DNA of 64,000 nt, from assembly GCF_003387155.1 (NCBI RefSeq), contig NZ_QUMT01000001.1, forward strand, positions 883,066-947,065. The letters are read 5' to 3'. The position numbers and the translations under genes are program-made. Below, one piece after another: positions 19,666-28,270 of this stretch (positions are counted from its first letter, which is position 1; each line of letters opens with the position of its first letter). The stretch comes from Roseateles depolymerans (GTDB lineage Bacteria > Pseudomonadota > Gammaproteobacteria > Burkholderiales > Burkholderiaceae_C). Under the pieces are notes generated by a model. The model made no database searches. It was given only the letters and a program-made list of their open reading frames with translations, and was not told where the DNA came from.

Positions 19666-21800
19666 TGACGATGATGGCCAAGACGCTTCCCCTCCAGCCC
19701 GGACGGCATGAGCCGCTGGGCGCCCATGTCCGCGATGGCGGCGTGAATTTCGCCGTCTTCTCCGCGCACGCCTGGCGGGTGGAAGTCTGCCTCTATGACG
19801 AGGCGGGTCAGCGCGAGCTGGCCCGGTATCCGCTGCAGGGGCCGGTGGACGGCATCTGGTCGGGGTTCCTGCCTGGCGCGAAGGCGGGGCTGGTCTACGG
19901 TCTGCGCGCCCACGGGCCGCATGCGCCGCAGGAAGGCCATCGCTTCAACGCCAGCAAGCTGCTGCTGGACCCGTATGCGCGCGAGATCGTCGGTCAGTTC
20001 AGTTGGCAGGCGGAGCATCACGGCTATCCGCTGGGCCATCCGGACGGACCCCTGATCCTGGATGCGCGGGACAACGGTGCGATCGCACTGAAGGCCCGTG
20101 TCGCGCCGCCGCGTGCTGACCAGCCGGGTGGCATGGTCGATCCGCGGGCCCATGCGCCGCGTCATCCGCCTGCTTCGGTGGTGCTCTACGAGGTGCATGT
20201 GAAGGGCTTCACCATGCGCCATCCGGACATCCCGCCGGCGCTGCGCGGCAGTTATGCGGGCCTGGCGCATCCGGCCGCCATCGCTCACTTCAAGCGCCTG
20301 GGCGTGACCACGCTGTCGCTGCTGCCAGTGCAATACACCATCGACGAACCCCATCTGGCCCACACCGGCCTGCGCAACTACTGGGGCTACAACACCCTGG
20401 GCTTCTTCTGCCCGGACCCGCGCCTGGCCAGCGCGGCCGCACGGCACGACCCGACCGCCGTGACGCAGGAATTCCGCGCCATGGTGCAGGCCCTGCACGC
20501 CGCCGGGCTGGAGGTGGTGCTGGACGTGGTCTACAACCACACGCCCGAAGGCAACGAATGGGGCCCGACGCTGTCCCTGCGCGGCCTGGACCAGAAGAGC
20601 TACTACCGCCTGCAGGCCGACGACCCGTCCAAGCTGGAAAACCTCACCGCCTGCGGCAACACCGTGCGGGTGCAGCATCCACGCGTCACGCAACTGGTGC
20701 TGGACTCGCTGCGCTATTGGGTGGGCGAGATGGGCGTGGACGGTTTCCGTTTTGACCTGGCCCCGGTGCTGGGCCGCACCGACTGCGGCCATGACCCCCA
20801 CGCGGCGTTCTACACCGCCTTGCGGCAGGACCCGCTGCTGTCGCAGGTGCACCTGATCGCCGAGCCCTGGGACGCCGGCCCGCAGGGCTATCAACTGGGG
20901 AACTTCCCGGGCCGCTTCATGGAATGGAACGACAAGTTCCGCGACGGCGTGCGGGGCTACTGGCTGGGCCGTGGGCCGGACGGCGGGCCGGTGGACCGCG
21001 GTGCGCTGGCGCGACGTTTCACCGCCTCGAGCGACGTGTTCCAGCAGGGGCAGCGGTCGCCGCTGGCCTCGATCAATTTCCTGGCGGTCCACGACGGCTA
21101 TACGCTGGCCGACCTGGTGAGTTATTCCCGCAAGCACAACGAAGCCAACGGCGAGGACAACCGCGACGGTCGCGATGGGGAGCTCTGCCACAACTTCGGC
21201 GCCGAAGGGCCGACGGACGACCCACAGATCCGCGAGACCCGCCGCCGCGTGCAGCGTGCGCTGCTGGCCACGCTGCTGCTGTCGCAGGGCACGCCCATGC
21301 TGTATGCGGGCGATGAGATCGGCAACAGCCAGGGCGGCAACAACAACGCCTATTGCCAGGACAATGAGATCGGCTGGCTGGACTGGGACCGCGCGGACCA
21401 GTCGCTGGCGACCTTTGTGGGCGACGTACTGCGCTGCCGCCGTGAACATCCGCTGCTGCGTCACGGACGCTGGTTCAGCAGCGTGGGTGACGATGCGGTG
21501 AGCCTGCGCTGGTTCCATCCCTCCGGGCGCGACATGCGGCAGGAGGACTGGCATGACGGCGGCCAGCAGACCCTGACGGTGCGCCTGAGCGACGGCACGG
21601 AGGACCTGCTGCTGCTGTTCAACCCTTCGCCTTGCGACCAGGCCTTCCAGTTGCCCCCGCCCACCATGGGCCGCAGCCGGCAGGCCTGGACGGTGCTGCT
21701 GGACAGCAGCGGCGTGACGCCGACCGGCCGCGTGGAAACGCTGGCCTTGTCCGTTCCGTCCCGCTCGCTCCTGCTGCTGACGGCACCCGCGCCCGCTTGA
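19665..21800 (+). CDS. glgX: Glycogen debranching enzyme GlgX
   Basis: A 711-residue isoamylase-type GH13 enzyme cleaving alpha-1,6 branches of phosphorylase-limit dextrins. A CBM48 module lies near residues 10-110 (GGVNFAVFSAHAWRVEVCLY). The barrel carries nucleophile Asp364 (GFRFDLAPVLGR), acid/base Glu400 (LIAEPWDAGPQGYQLG) and the VHDGYTLADLVSY motif. GNNNAYCQDNEIGWLDW near residue 560 is characteristic of GlgX/TreX. The start is taken at the glgB stop overlap. It works between glgP and malQ in glycogen/maltodextrin breakdown. Confidence 0.93.
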
Positions 21801-21849
21801 GAATTCCCCCGACACTCCCCACAACAACCAGAGACAGTCCGAAACCGCC

Positions 21850-23373
21850 ATGAGCATCGACCTGAACCAGCGCCATTCCGGCGTGCTGCTGCACATCACT
21901 TCCCTGCCGGGCCCGCATGGCATCGGCGACTTCGGTCCGGAGTCGCGCCATTTCGTGGACTGGTTGCAGGCGGCCGGCCAGACGATCTGGCAATGGCTGC
22001 CCAGCACGCCGATCGGCCCCGGCGAGAGCCCCTACCAGGGCGTGTCGGCCTTTGCCGGCAGCCAGTGGATGGTGGCGCTGGAGCCGCTGGTGGCGCAGGG
22101 CTGGCTGGAAGCGCCGGTGCTGCCCGAAGGCGGCTTTGCCTCGCAGCGGGTGGATTTCGGGCAGGTGCTGCCCTGGCGTGAACAGCAGCTGCGCGCTGCC
22201 GCCGCCGGTTTCTTCAGCAAGGCCACGCCCGAGCAGCGCGAGGCCTATGCGCAATGGTGCGACAGCCAGCAGCACTGGCTGCCCGACTACGCCCTGTTCA
22301 TGGCCATCCGCTCGCCCCGCAACGGCCAGCCGTGGTGGGAATGGCCGCGTGACCTGGCGGCCCGTGAGCCGAAAGCCCTGGCCAGTGCGCGGGAGCAGTA
22401 TGCGGACGAGATCGCCTTCTGGCAGTTCGTGCAGTGGTGCTTCGACGTGCAGTGCGGCGAGCTCAAGCGCTATGCCAATGAACGCGGCGTCTTCATCATG
22501 GGCGACCTGCCGATCTTCGTGGCGCACGACAGTGCCGACTGCTGGGCCCGTCCCGATCTTTACGAACTGGACGACCAGTTCCAGACGACGGTGGTGGCGG
22601 GCGTGCCGCCGGATGCCCTCTCGGCCACCGGCCAACGCTGGGGCAATCCGCTGTACCGCTGGGACAAGATGGCCCATGAGCACTTCGCCTGGTGGACCGC
22701 CCGCGTGCAGCGCGCCCTGGTGAATGCGGATGTGTTCCGCATCGACCATTTCCGCGGGTTTGCCGCCTACTACGAGATCCCGGGCAGCAGCCCGGACGCG
22801 ACCCAGGGCCGCTGGATGACCGGCCCGGGCAAGGCCCTGTTCGATGCGATTGCCAAGCAACTGGGCGAGGTACCGGTGGTGGCCGAAGACCTGGGCTTCA
22901 TCACGCCGGACGTCCATGAACTGCGGGACGCGCTGGGCTACCCCGGCATGAAGATCCTGCAATTTGGTTTTGGCGGCGACGGCACCCACGAGTTCCTGCC
23001 GCAGAACTGGCCGCGTGCGGCCGTGGCCTACACCGGCACGCACGACAACGACACCGTGCGGGGCTGGTGGAACCAGGCCAGCGCCCGTGAGCGCGCCTTT
23101 GCCGGCACCTACCTGGCCTGCGGCGACCATGACATCCACTGGGCCATGATCCGCGCCTGCGCCAATTCGGTGGCCAACATGGCGGTCTATCCGATGCAGG
23201 ACGTGCTGGGCCTGGGCAGCGAACACCGCATGAACGTGCCGGGCATCCTCGGCGGCAACTGGGGCTGGCGCTTCACCTGGGACATGGTGGGCAGCGAGCC
23301 GGGCCGGGTGCTGGGCCTGATCAGTGCCGCGGCCGGGCGGGCGCCGATCGCGCTGGCCGGCCTGCCGGAGTAA
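21850..23373 (+). CDS. malQ: 4-alpha-glucanotransferase (amylomaltase)
   Basis: A 507-residue GH77 enzyme of the short bacterial/plant-type class, transferring glucan segments between maltodextrins and releasing glucose. Landmarks are HITSLPGPHGIGDFG, WLPSTPIGPGESPYQGVSAF, IMGDLPIFVAHDSADCW, nucleophile motif ADVFRIDHFRGF, acid/base in PVVAEDLGFI and GTHDNDTVRGWW. Last gene of the glg operon, 49 bp after glgX. Its last three codons and stop (Leu-Pro-Glu-stop) are duplicated in tandem immediately downstream. Confidence 0.93.
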   Translation: MSIDLNQRHSGVLLHITSLPGPHGIGDFGPESRHFVDWLQAAGQTIWQWLPSTPIGPGESPYQGVSAFAGSQWMVALEPLVAQGWLEAPVLPEGGFASQRVDFGQVLPWREQQLRAAAAGFFSKATPEQREAYAQWCDSQQHWLPDYALFMAIRSPRNGQPWWEWPRDLAAREPKALASAREQYADEIAFWQFVQWCFDVQCGELKRYANERGVFIMGDLPIFVAHDSADCWARPDLYELDDQFQTTVVAGVPPDALSATGQRWGNPLYRWDKMAHEHFAWWTARVQRALVNADVFRIDHFRGFAAYYEIPGSSPDATQGRWMTGPGKALFDAIAKQLGEVPVVAEDLGFITPDVHELRDALGYPGMKILQFGFGGDGTHEFLPQNWPRAAVAYTGTHDNDTVRGWWNQASARERAFAGTYLACGDHDIHWAMIRACANSVANMAVYPMQDVLGLGSEHRMNVPGILGGNWGWRFTWDMVGSEPGRVLGLISAAAGRAPIALAGLPE

Positions 23374-23385
23374 CTGCCAGAGTAA
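23362..23385 (+). repeat. 12-bp tandem duplication spanning the malQ stop
   Basis: CTGCCGGAGTAA (23362-23373) is followed directly by CTGCCAGAGTAA (23374-23385), 11 of 12 bases identical. The first copy contains the real malQ stop; the second repeats Leu-Pro-Glu-stop in frame. Confidence 0.75.
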
Positions 23386-23466
23386 GGCCCCGGGCATTCC
23401 CTCGGATGCGGAGTGCCGACAACGTTGTCAAAATTCCGGCTGGCACCTGATGCCGGAGACAACACC

Positions 23467-24669
23467 ATGGGCACCACCGAGCTGTTCCTGATCGCCCTGG
23501 CGGTCACCCTGGCCGTTCCCTACCTGATCTGGCGGCTGGGGGGCACGGACCACTTTGCGCCGCTGGTGGTGGTGCAGATCCTGACCGGGGTGCTGCTGGG
23601 CCCGGGCCTGCTGGGCGGGGCCTTCCCGGAGGCTTTCCAGGCGCTGTTCAAGCCGGAGGTGGTGCTGGCGCTCAACGGGGTCTCCTGGTGGGCGGTGATC
23701 CTGTTCGTCTGGCTGGCCGGCATGGAGCTGGACCTGGGCAAGGCCTGGGAGCACCGGGTGGAAAGCGGCATCACCGCCGGGCTGGCCCTGGGCGTGCCGA
23801 TGGTCTTTGGCGCGCTGGCCGCCACCCTGATGCTGGGGCTGGACGGCGCGTGGATGGGCGCTGCGGCGCAGCGCTGGCAATTCATCGTGGGCGTGGGCAT
23901 GTCCTGCGCGGTGACGGCGCTGCCCATCCTCATCCTGCTGATGGAGAAGCTGGAGATCCTGCGGCAGCCGATGGGGCAGCGCATCCTGCGTTATGCCAGC
24001 CTGGACGACCTGGCCATCTGGACGGTGCTGGCGGTCATCCTGATGGACTGGGAGCGGGTGGGGCGGCAGCTGCTGTTCCTGCTGGCCTTCGGCGTGGCCA
24101 CCGTGCTCATGCGCCGCCTGATGCGCGCCCTGGGCGCGGCGGACCGCTGGATGGCGGGCCTGGTGTGGCTGGTGCTGTGCGCCTTCGGGGCCGACTGGTG
24201 CGGGCTGCACTACATGGTCGGGGCCTTCCTGGCCGGCGTGGTGATGGATGCGCAGTGGTTCGAGGAACAGCAGCGCGATGCCCTGCGCCACCATGTGCTG
24301 CTGGTGCTGATGCCGGTGTACTTCCTCAGCGCCGGCCTGCGCACCCGCTGGGGCGTGGAGGGCGGACTGGTGTTCGCGGCCGCCGGCATGCTGCTGCTGG
24401 CCGCGGTGTCCGGCAAGCTGCTGGGAGTGCAGGCGGCGGGGCGGCTGCTGCGCTGGGGGCCGGGTGAGGCAAGCATCATCGGTTGGCTGCTGCAGACCAA
24501 GGCGCTGATCATGATCATCTTTGCCAATGTGCTGCTGGACAAGCGGATCATCTCCGGCGAGACCTTCACCGCACTGCTGCTGATGGCGGTGGCGTCCACC
24601 GTGCTGACCATGCCGATGGTGCGCTCGCGCCTGGCGCGGATCAAGGCGCTGGTCCTGCGGGCGAGCTAG
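23467..24669 (+). CDS. Cation:proton antiporter (CPA2/KefB-type membrane domain)
   Basis: A 400-residue membrane protein with about 12 hydrophobic segments, resembling the Na+/H+ exchanger domain: FLIALAVTLAVPYLIWRLGG at the start, GVLLGPGLLGG, FVWLAGMELDLGKAWEHR, and the paired charged positions in RYASLDDLAIWTVLAV. No TrkA-N or cytoplasmic regulatory domain follows, so it is the membrane domain alone. The ATG at 23467 is preceded by GGAGA with suitable spacing; an upstream GTG at 23413 is less likely. It probably exchanges K+ or Na+ for H+; the ion cannot be told. Not evidently linked to the glucan genes. Confidence 0.78.
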   Translation: MGTTELFLIALAVTLAVPYLIWRLGGTDHFAPLVVVQILTGVLLGPGLLGGAFPEAFQALFKPEVVLALNGVSWWAVILFVWLAGMELDLGKAWEHRVESGITAGLALGVPMVFGALAATLMLGLDGAWMGAAAQRWQFIVGVGMSCAVTALPILILLMEKLEILRQPMGQRILRYASLDDLAIWTVLAVILMDWERVGRQLLFLLAFGVATVLMRRLMRALGAADRWMAGLVWLVLCAFGADWCGLHYMVGAFLAGVVMDAQWFEEQQRDALRHHVLLVLMPVYFLSAGLRTRWGVEGGLVFAAAGMLLLAAVSGKLLGVQAAGRLLRWGPGEASIIGWLLQTKALIMIIFANVLLDKRIISGETFTALLLMAVASTVLTMPMVRSRLARIKALVLRAS

Positions 24670-24830
24670 CGCTGGCAGCGGCGTGTGGACGTAGAACACC
24701 AACGCGCCTGTGCGAGGCTGTGCGGGCCTGTGTAAGTCATTGCGGGCTGATCGGGGACAATCCGCCCTTGGACCGCCCCTGATCGACGGCACAGCCTGTG
24801 CTGCCGACAGCTGGTGCCGTCAGAGCCCCC

Positions 24831-25868
24831 ATGACCGATCTCCACTACACCAGCCTGCCGTCCTGGCCCAACGCCTATCCGGCCAGCGGCGCCACGGCCA
24901 CCCTGAAAAGTTTTAACGAGGACTTCAACGTCACCGAACTGCCGCTGCAGCTGCCTTCGGGCGCCGGCGAGCACATCTGGCTCGACATCGAGAAAAACGG
25001 CGCCAACACCGCTTTCGTGGCGCAGCAACTGGCCGAAGCTGCTGGCGTGCAGGACAAGGATGTGGGTTATGCCGGTCTCAAGGACCGCTACGCCATTACC
25101 CGCCAATGGTTCAGCATCTACCTGCCCAAGGGCGACACGCCTGACCTGACCCAGCTCCAGCATCCCGAATTCAAGGTGCTGAGCCAGAGCCGCCATGTGA
25201 AGAAGCTGCGGCCCGGTGACCTGCAGGGCAACCGCTTCCGCATCGTGCTGCGCGAAGTGACCGGCGACCGCGCCGCCATCGAAGCCAACCTCCAGTCGGT
25301 GGCGTCCCAGGGCGTGCCCAATTACTTCGGCGCGCAGCGCTTCGGCCATGACGGCGGCAATGTCGAGCAGGGCCGGATGATGCTGGCGCGCGAGATCCGC
25401 GTGCGCAACCCGAAGAAGAAGGGGCTGTACCTGTCGGCGGTGCGGTCGTTTGTGTTCAACGAAGTGCTGGCGGCCCGCATCCAGCAGGGGCTGTGGGGAC
25501 GGACCTTGCCCGGCGATGTGATGGACGAGGCCGGGCTGCCCACCGGCCCGCTCTGGGGACGCGGCCGCGTGTCCACCACCGACGACGCACAGGCGCTGGA
25601 GAACGGCATTGCCGGGCGTCACGCCGCCCTGTGCGACGGCATGGAGCATGCCGGGCTGGACCAGGAGCGTCGCCCGCTGGTGGCACGTCCGCTGGAGATG
25701 AGCTGGGACTGGCCGCAGGCGGATCAACTGGTGCTGAGCTTCACCTTGCCGCCGGGCAACTACGCCACGTCCGTGCTCAACGAGATCCTGCACACCCGCG
25801 AGCCCGAGCGGCATAGCGAGGGCGAGGGCCAAGGGGCGAATGACGGCGAGGGCACCACCGCCGAGTAA
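24831..25868 (+). CDS. truD: tRNA pseudouridine synthase TruD
   Basis: A 345-residue enzyme forming pseudouridine-13 in tRNA-Glu. The catalytic aspartate is in VGYAGLKDRYAITRQWFSI (near residue 80), with NYFGAQRFGHDGGNVEQG and SFVFNEVLAARI also diagnostic. FNEDFNVTELPLQLPSGAGE is the usual N-terminal RNA-binding segment. The ATG at 24831 matches known N-termini; an in-frame ATG at 24798 is less likely. A short acidic, Gly-rich tail ends the protein. Its stop codon lies inside a four-unit 13-bp tandem array. Confidence 0.93.
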   Translation: MTDLHYTSLPSWPNAYPASGATATLKSFNEDFNVTELPLQLPSGAGEHIWLDIEKNGANTAFVAQQLAEAAGVQDKDVGYAGLKDRYAITRQWFSIYLPKGDTPDLTQLQHPEFKVLSQSRHVKKLRPGDLQGNRFRIVLREVTGDRAAIEANLQSVASQGVPNYFGAQRFGHDGGNVEQGRMMLAREIRVRNPKKKGLYLSAVRSFVFNEVLAARIQQGLWGRTLPGDVMDEAGLPTGPLWGRGRVSTTDDAQALENGIAGRHAALCDGMEHAGLDQERRPLVARPLEMSWDWPQADQLVLSFTLPPGNYATSVLNEILHTREPERHSEGEGQGANDGEGTTAE

Positions 25869-25914
25869 CCGCGCCAAGTAACCGCGCCAAGTAACAGCGC
25901 CAAGTCACAGCGCC
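25863..25914 (+). repeat. 13-bp x4 tandem array containing the truD stop
   Basis: Units are GAGTAACCGCGCC, AAGTAACCGCGCC, AAGTAACAGCGCC and AAGTCACAGCGCC, end to end. The first three contain TAA. Because 13 is one more than a multiple of three, these stops fall in all three reading frames. The first TAA is the truD stop. Confidence 0.9.
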
Positions 25915-25955
25915 GGCTGTTGGCGTTCCCCGCCTGCGGAGGCTCCCACAGAGAA

Positions 25956-26438
25956 TCAGCGCGCCATCGCCCCCGCATGCGCCATGGCCGCTGCATTGCT
26001 GACGGCCGTGACCAGCACCGCCGCGGTCGCCGTCCAGGGCAGCCCCACCTTGGCCTCCGCCAGCATGTGCTGCGTGGCCGCCGGGGTGCTGTCCTGCAGC
26101 GGGCGGATGCTCAGATGCTCGTCCGCACGCGCCAGTTCCAGGTCTCCCTCCGGCATGCCGACGAACACCTGGGCGAAGGCGGTATGGATAGCGTCCAGCG
26201 CCGCTTCCGTGGCCCGGCGCCAGCGTTTGACGACGGCGCAATCCGACCGGGACGCGCTGGCCGGGATGGTCCAGCGGGCATCTCCGCCGGTGATGGAGGT
26301 GCAGGCGGCGTAGGCGTCGATGACGCCCTGGGGACCGCCCAGTCGTGCATCCAGCACTTGGCTGGCAATGGTGCGGGCCAGGTCCCGCTCGTGATAGGGG
26401 ACCGGCACCCGGTCCAGGATGACTTCATATTTGCGCAT
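25956..26438 (-). CDS. Unknown protein, possibly SOS-regulated
   Basis: A 160-residue protein that I do not recognise. It begins MRKYEVILDRVPVPYHERDL and looks like a small alpha/beta cytoplasmic protein, with an alternating hydrophobic helix near residues 135-158 (GLPWTATAAVLVTAVSNAA) that could be buried or membrane-associated. There are two cysteines and no obvious catalytic motif. The ATG at 26438 is preceded by AGAGGA; the frame continues to 26501 but that extension would run through the palindrome upstream. A near-perfect LexA-like palindrome lies 36 bp upstream, which suggests DNA-damage control. It is convergent with truD. Confidence 0.55.
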   Translation of the reverse strand: MRKYEVILDRVPVPYHERDLARTIASQVLDARLGGPQGVIDAYAACTSITGGDARWTIPASASRSDCAVVKRWRRATEAALDAIHTAFAQVFVGMPEGDLELARADEHLSIRPLQDSTPAATQHMLAEAKVGLPWTATAAVLVTAVSNAAAMAHAGAMAR

Positions 26439-26473
26439 GGGGCATTCCTCTCTGCTTGCGTCTGAGGCAAAAG

Positions 26474-26497
26474 AATACTGGATGCCTATCCAGTATT
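26474..26497. promoter_or_regulatory. SOS-box-like palindrome (candidate LexA site)
   Basis: Two 10-bp arms, AATACTGGAT and ATCCAGTATT, perfectly inverted around GCCT. The core CTGG-N8-CCAG with the flanking TA is the layout of a LexA box, and resembles the E. coli ruvAB box as I recall it. It sits 36 bp upstream of the unknown minus-strand gene and 157 bp upstream of the porin gene. Confidence 0.6.
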
Positions 26498-26653
26498 TCA
26501 ATCACCATTTGTCGGGTGCTGCCACCGCGTGTCAGCAGCTTTCGGGGGAGAAGCTCACCCGAATGGCGGGGGGCGTGTCCCCGCCATCGGTGGCGTGGGG
26601 GAACCGCTAGGACGGGCCTGGGAAACCGGCGCCCGGCCGGGGAGCATCGGGGC

Positions 26654-27820
26654 ATGATGTTGCTGTCCTCCCCGCTTCCGCCCCGGTGCCAAAAGGCGCG
26701 CCGGCCCCGCTGGCGCAAAGCCGCCGCCATGCTGCTGACCGGTGCCGCGATCCAGTGGACCGGCGTGTCCGCCCAGGCCGACACCGATGCCGACGCCGAC
26801 TCCCCTTCCCACGTCACCCTCTACGGCCGCTTGAACGTTGCCGCGGAATCGGTCAGCGGTGGCGGAGGGGGTCACCAGGCCCGCCTGAGCAACTACCGCT
26901 CGGTGATCGGCTTCCAGGGGCGGGAAGGGCTGGGCGACGGGTCGAGCGTCGTCTGGCAGATTGAAGGGTCCGTCCTGGTGGACAACGGCGGTGGCACGAG
27001 CCTGGCCAACCGCGACACCCGCATCGGCCTGACCGGCCCCTGGGGCACGGCCTTCGCCGGCGTGTGGACGCTGCCCTACAACGCAGCCACCGCCGGCTTC
27101 GACCCGTTCTATCCGACAACCGCCGGCTACATGTCGCTGATCAGCAATGGATCGGCCTCCAATGCCAGCAATGTGAGCGACACCGCGTCCTTCGACCGTC
27201 GCCAGCAGAACGTGCTGCAGTACTGGACGCCCTCGTGGGCGGGCTGGTCCGGCAAGCTGGCCTATTCGCCGGGTGAGGACGTGTCCCCCATCACCGGGGC
27301 GCGCCCGTCGCTGTGGTCCGGCTCGGCCAGTTATGTCCAGGGCGCCTTCACCGCCGTGCTGGCGCATGAACAACACCGCCACTTCCAGACCCCTCAGTCC
27401 ACCGACCGCGGATGGAAGCTGGGCGCCAGCTGGAGCCTCGGCGCGACGCGGGTGTCGGGCCTGGTGGAGCGGCTGGACTATGGAAGCGCCAGCGGCCGGT
27501 TGCGGCGCGATGCGCTGTATGTGTCCGCCGTCCACGCCTGGGGACCCTTCAGCCTCATGGGCGGGCTGACCCTGGCCGGCACGGGCAAGGGGCCGTCCAC
27601 GGCGCGCATCGGGGCGCTGCGCAGCGGCGATGACACCGGGGCCGCCCAGCTCACCGTGGGCGCGTCTTATGCACTGTCCCGTCGCACGTCGGTCTTTGCC
27701 ATCGCCAGCCGCATTCGCAATGAAGCGGCTGCTGCCTACGACTTCGCCATCAACAGTCCAGGGGCGACTGCAGGGTCGCATCCCACGCTGATGGCGATGG
27801 GCATGCGCCACAACTTCTGA
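26654..27820 (+). CDS. Outer-membrane porin (betaproteobacterial general porin type)
   Basis: A 388-residue outer-membrane beta-barrel. A long signal peptide ends near TGVSAQA (residue ~42) and is followed by an Asp-rich stretch. The barrel opens with SHVTLYGRLNVAAESV, the usual first strand of these porins, continues with GFQGREGLGDGSSVVWQIEG, has an alternating strand pattern to the end and closes with the terminal phenylalanine (MRHNF) needed for Bam-dependent insertion. The frame is open back to 26456, but ATG 26654/26657 gives a sensible leader. Substrate unknown; proximity to the glucan block suggests but does not show a maltodextrin role. Confidence 0.82.
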   Translation: MMLLSSPLPPRCQKARRPRWRKAAAMLLTGAAIQWTGVSAQADTDADADSPSHVTLYGRLNVAAESVSGGGGGHQARLSNYRSVIGFQGREGLGDGSSVVWQIEGSVLVDNGGGTSLANRDTRIGLTGPWGTAFAGVWTLPYNAATAGFDPFYPTTAGYMSLISNGSASNASNVSDTASFDRRQQNVLQYWTPSWAGWSGKLAYSPGEDVSPITGARPSLWSGSASYVQGAFTAVLAHEQHRHFQTPQSTDRGWKLGASWSLGATRVSGLVERLDYGSASGRLRRDALYVSAVHAWGPFSLMGGLTLAGTGKGPSTARIGALRSGDDTGAAQLTVGASYALSRRTSVFAIASRIRNEAAAAYDFAINSPGATAGSHPTLMAMGMRHNF

Positions 27821-28111
27821 TCAGCCGCTGGGCGTGCCGGGATCGAAGTTCTCGTCGAGGCTGAAGTCCCCGTCCTTCAGCGCTGCCAGCGTCGCCTGGG
27901 CTTGCGGCAGATAACGCTCGGGCACGCGGATGCAGGCGCCGCCCACGGCCAGCGACAGCAGCGAATGCGCCTGTACCAGATGGGTGTCACCCGCCTCGGC
28001 CGGGATGCCGGCGGCGGTCAGGCAGCCGCACAGCATGTAGGCTTCGGTGGGGGAGAGGTGGCGGGCGGCGATCACCAGATCACCGTCGTTGTCGTCCAGG
28101 CTCAGCGGCAT
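27821..28111 (-). CDS. DUF2007 small protein
   Basis: A 96-residue protein with the DUF2007 layout: LVIAARHLSPTEAYMLCGCL followed by TAAGIPAEAGDTHLVQAHSL and VRVPERYLPQA-type ending (here CIRVPERYLPQAQATLAAL). Family members are called putative signal-transducing proteins and resemble PII-like ferredoxin folds; no function is established. The ATG at 28111 is preceded by GGGAGG, a strong ribosome-binding site that rules out the longer frame to 28240. It is convergent with the porin. Confidence 0.75.
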   Translation of the reverse strand: MPLSLDDNDGDLVIAARHLSPTEAYMLCGCLTAAGIPAEAGDTHLVQAHSLLSLAVGGACIRVPERYLPQAQATLAALKDGDFSLDENFDPGTPSG

Positions 28112-28270
28112 GCGTCCTCCCGTCGCGTGGGTCGTTCGGATCAGTGTAGGCGCAGAACGCGGCCGCTGCGCCGAAAGGCGGGCGCTGCCCTCCCTGGGGC
28201 CGCTTCCCGCGCATGGCCCGTCAGGTCGTGACGAACGCAATGAGCGCGTCGCCCAGTCGCGCGTGGGCCG

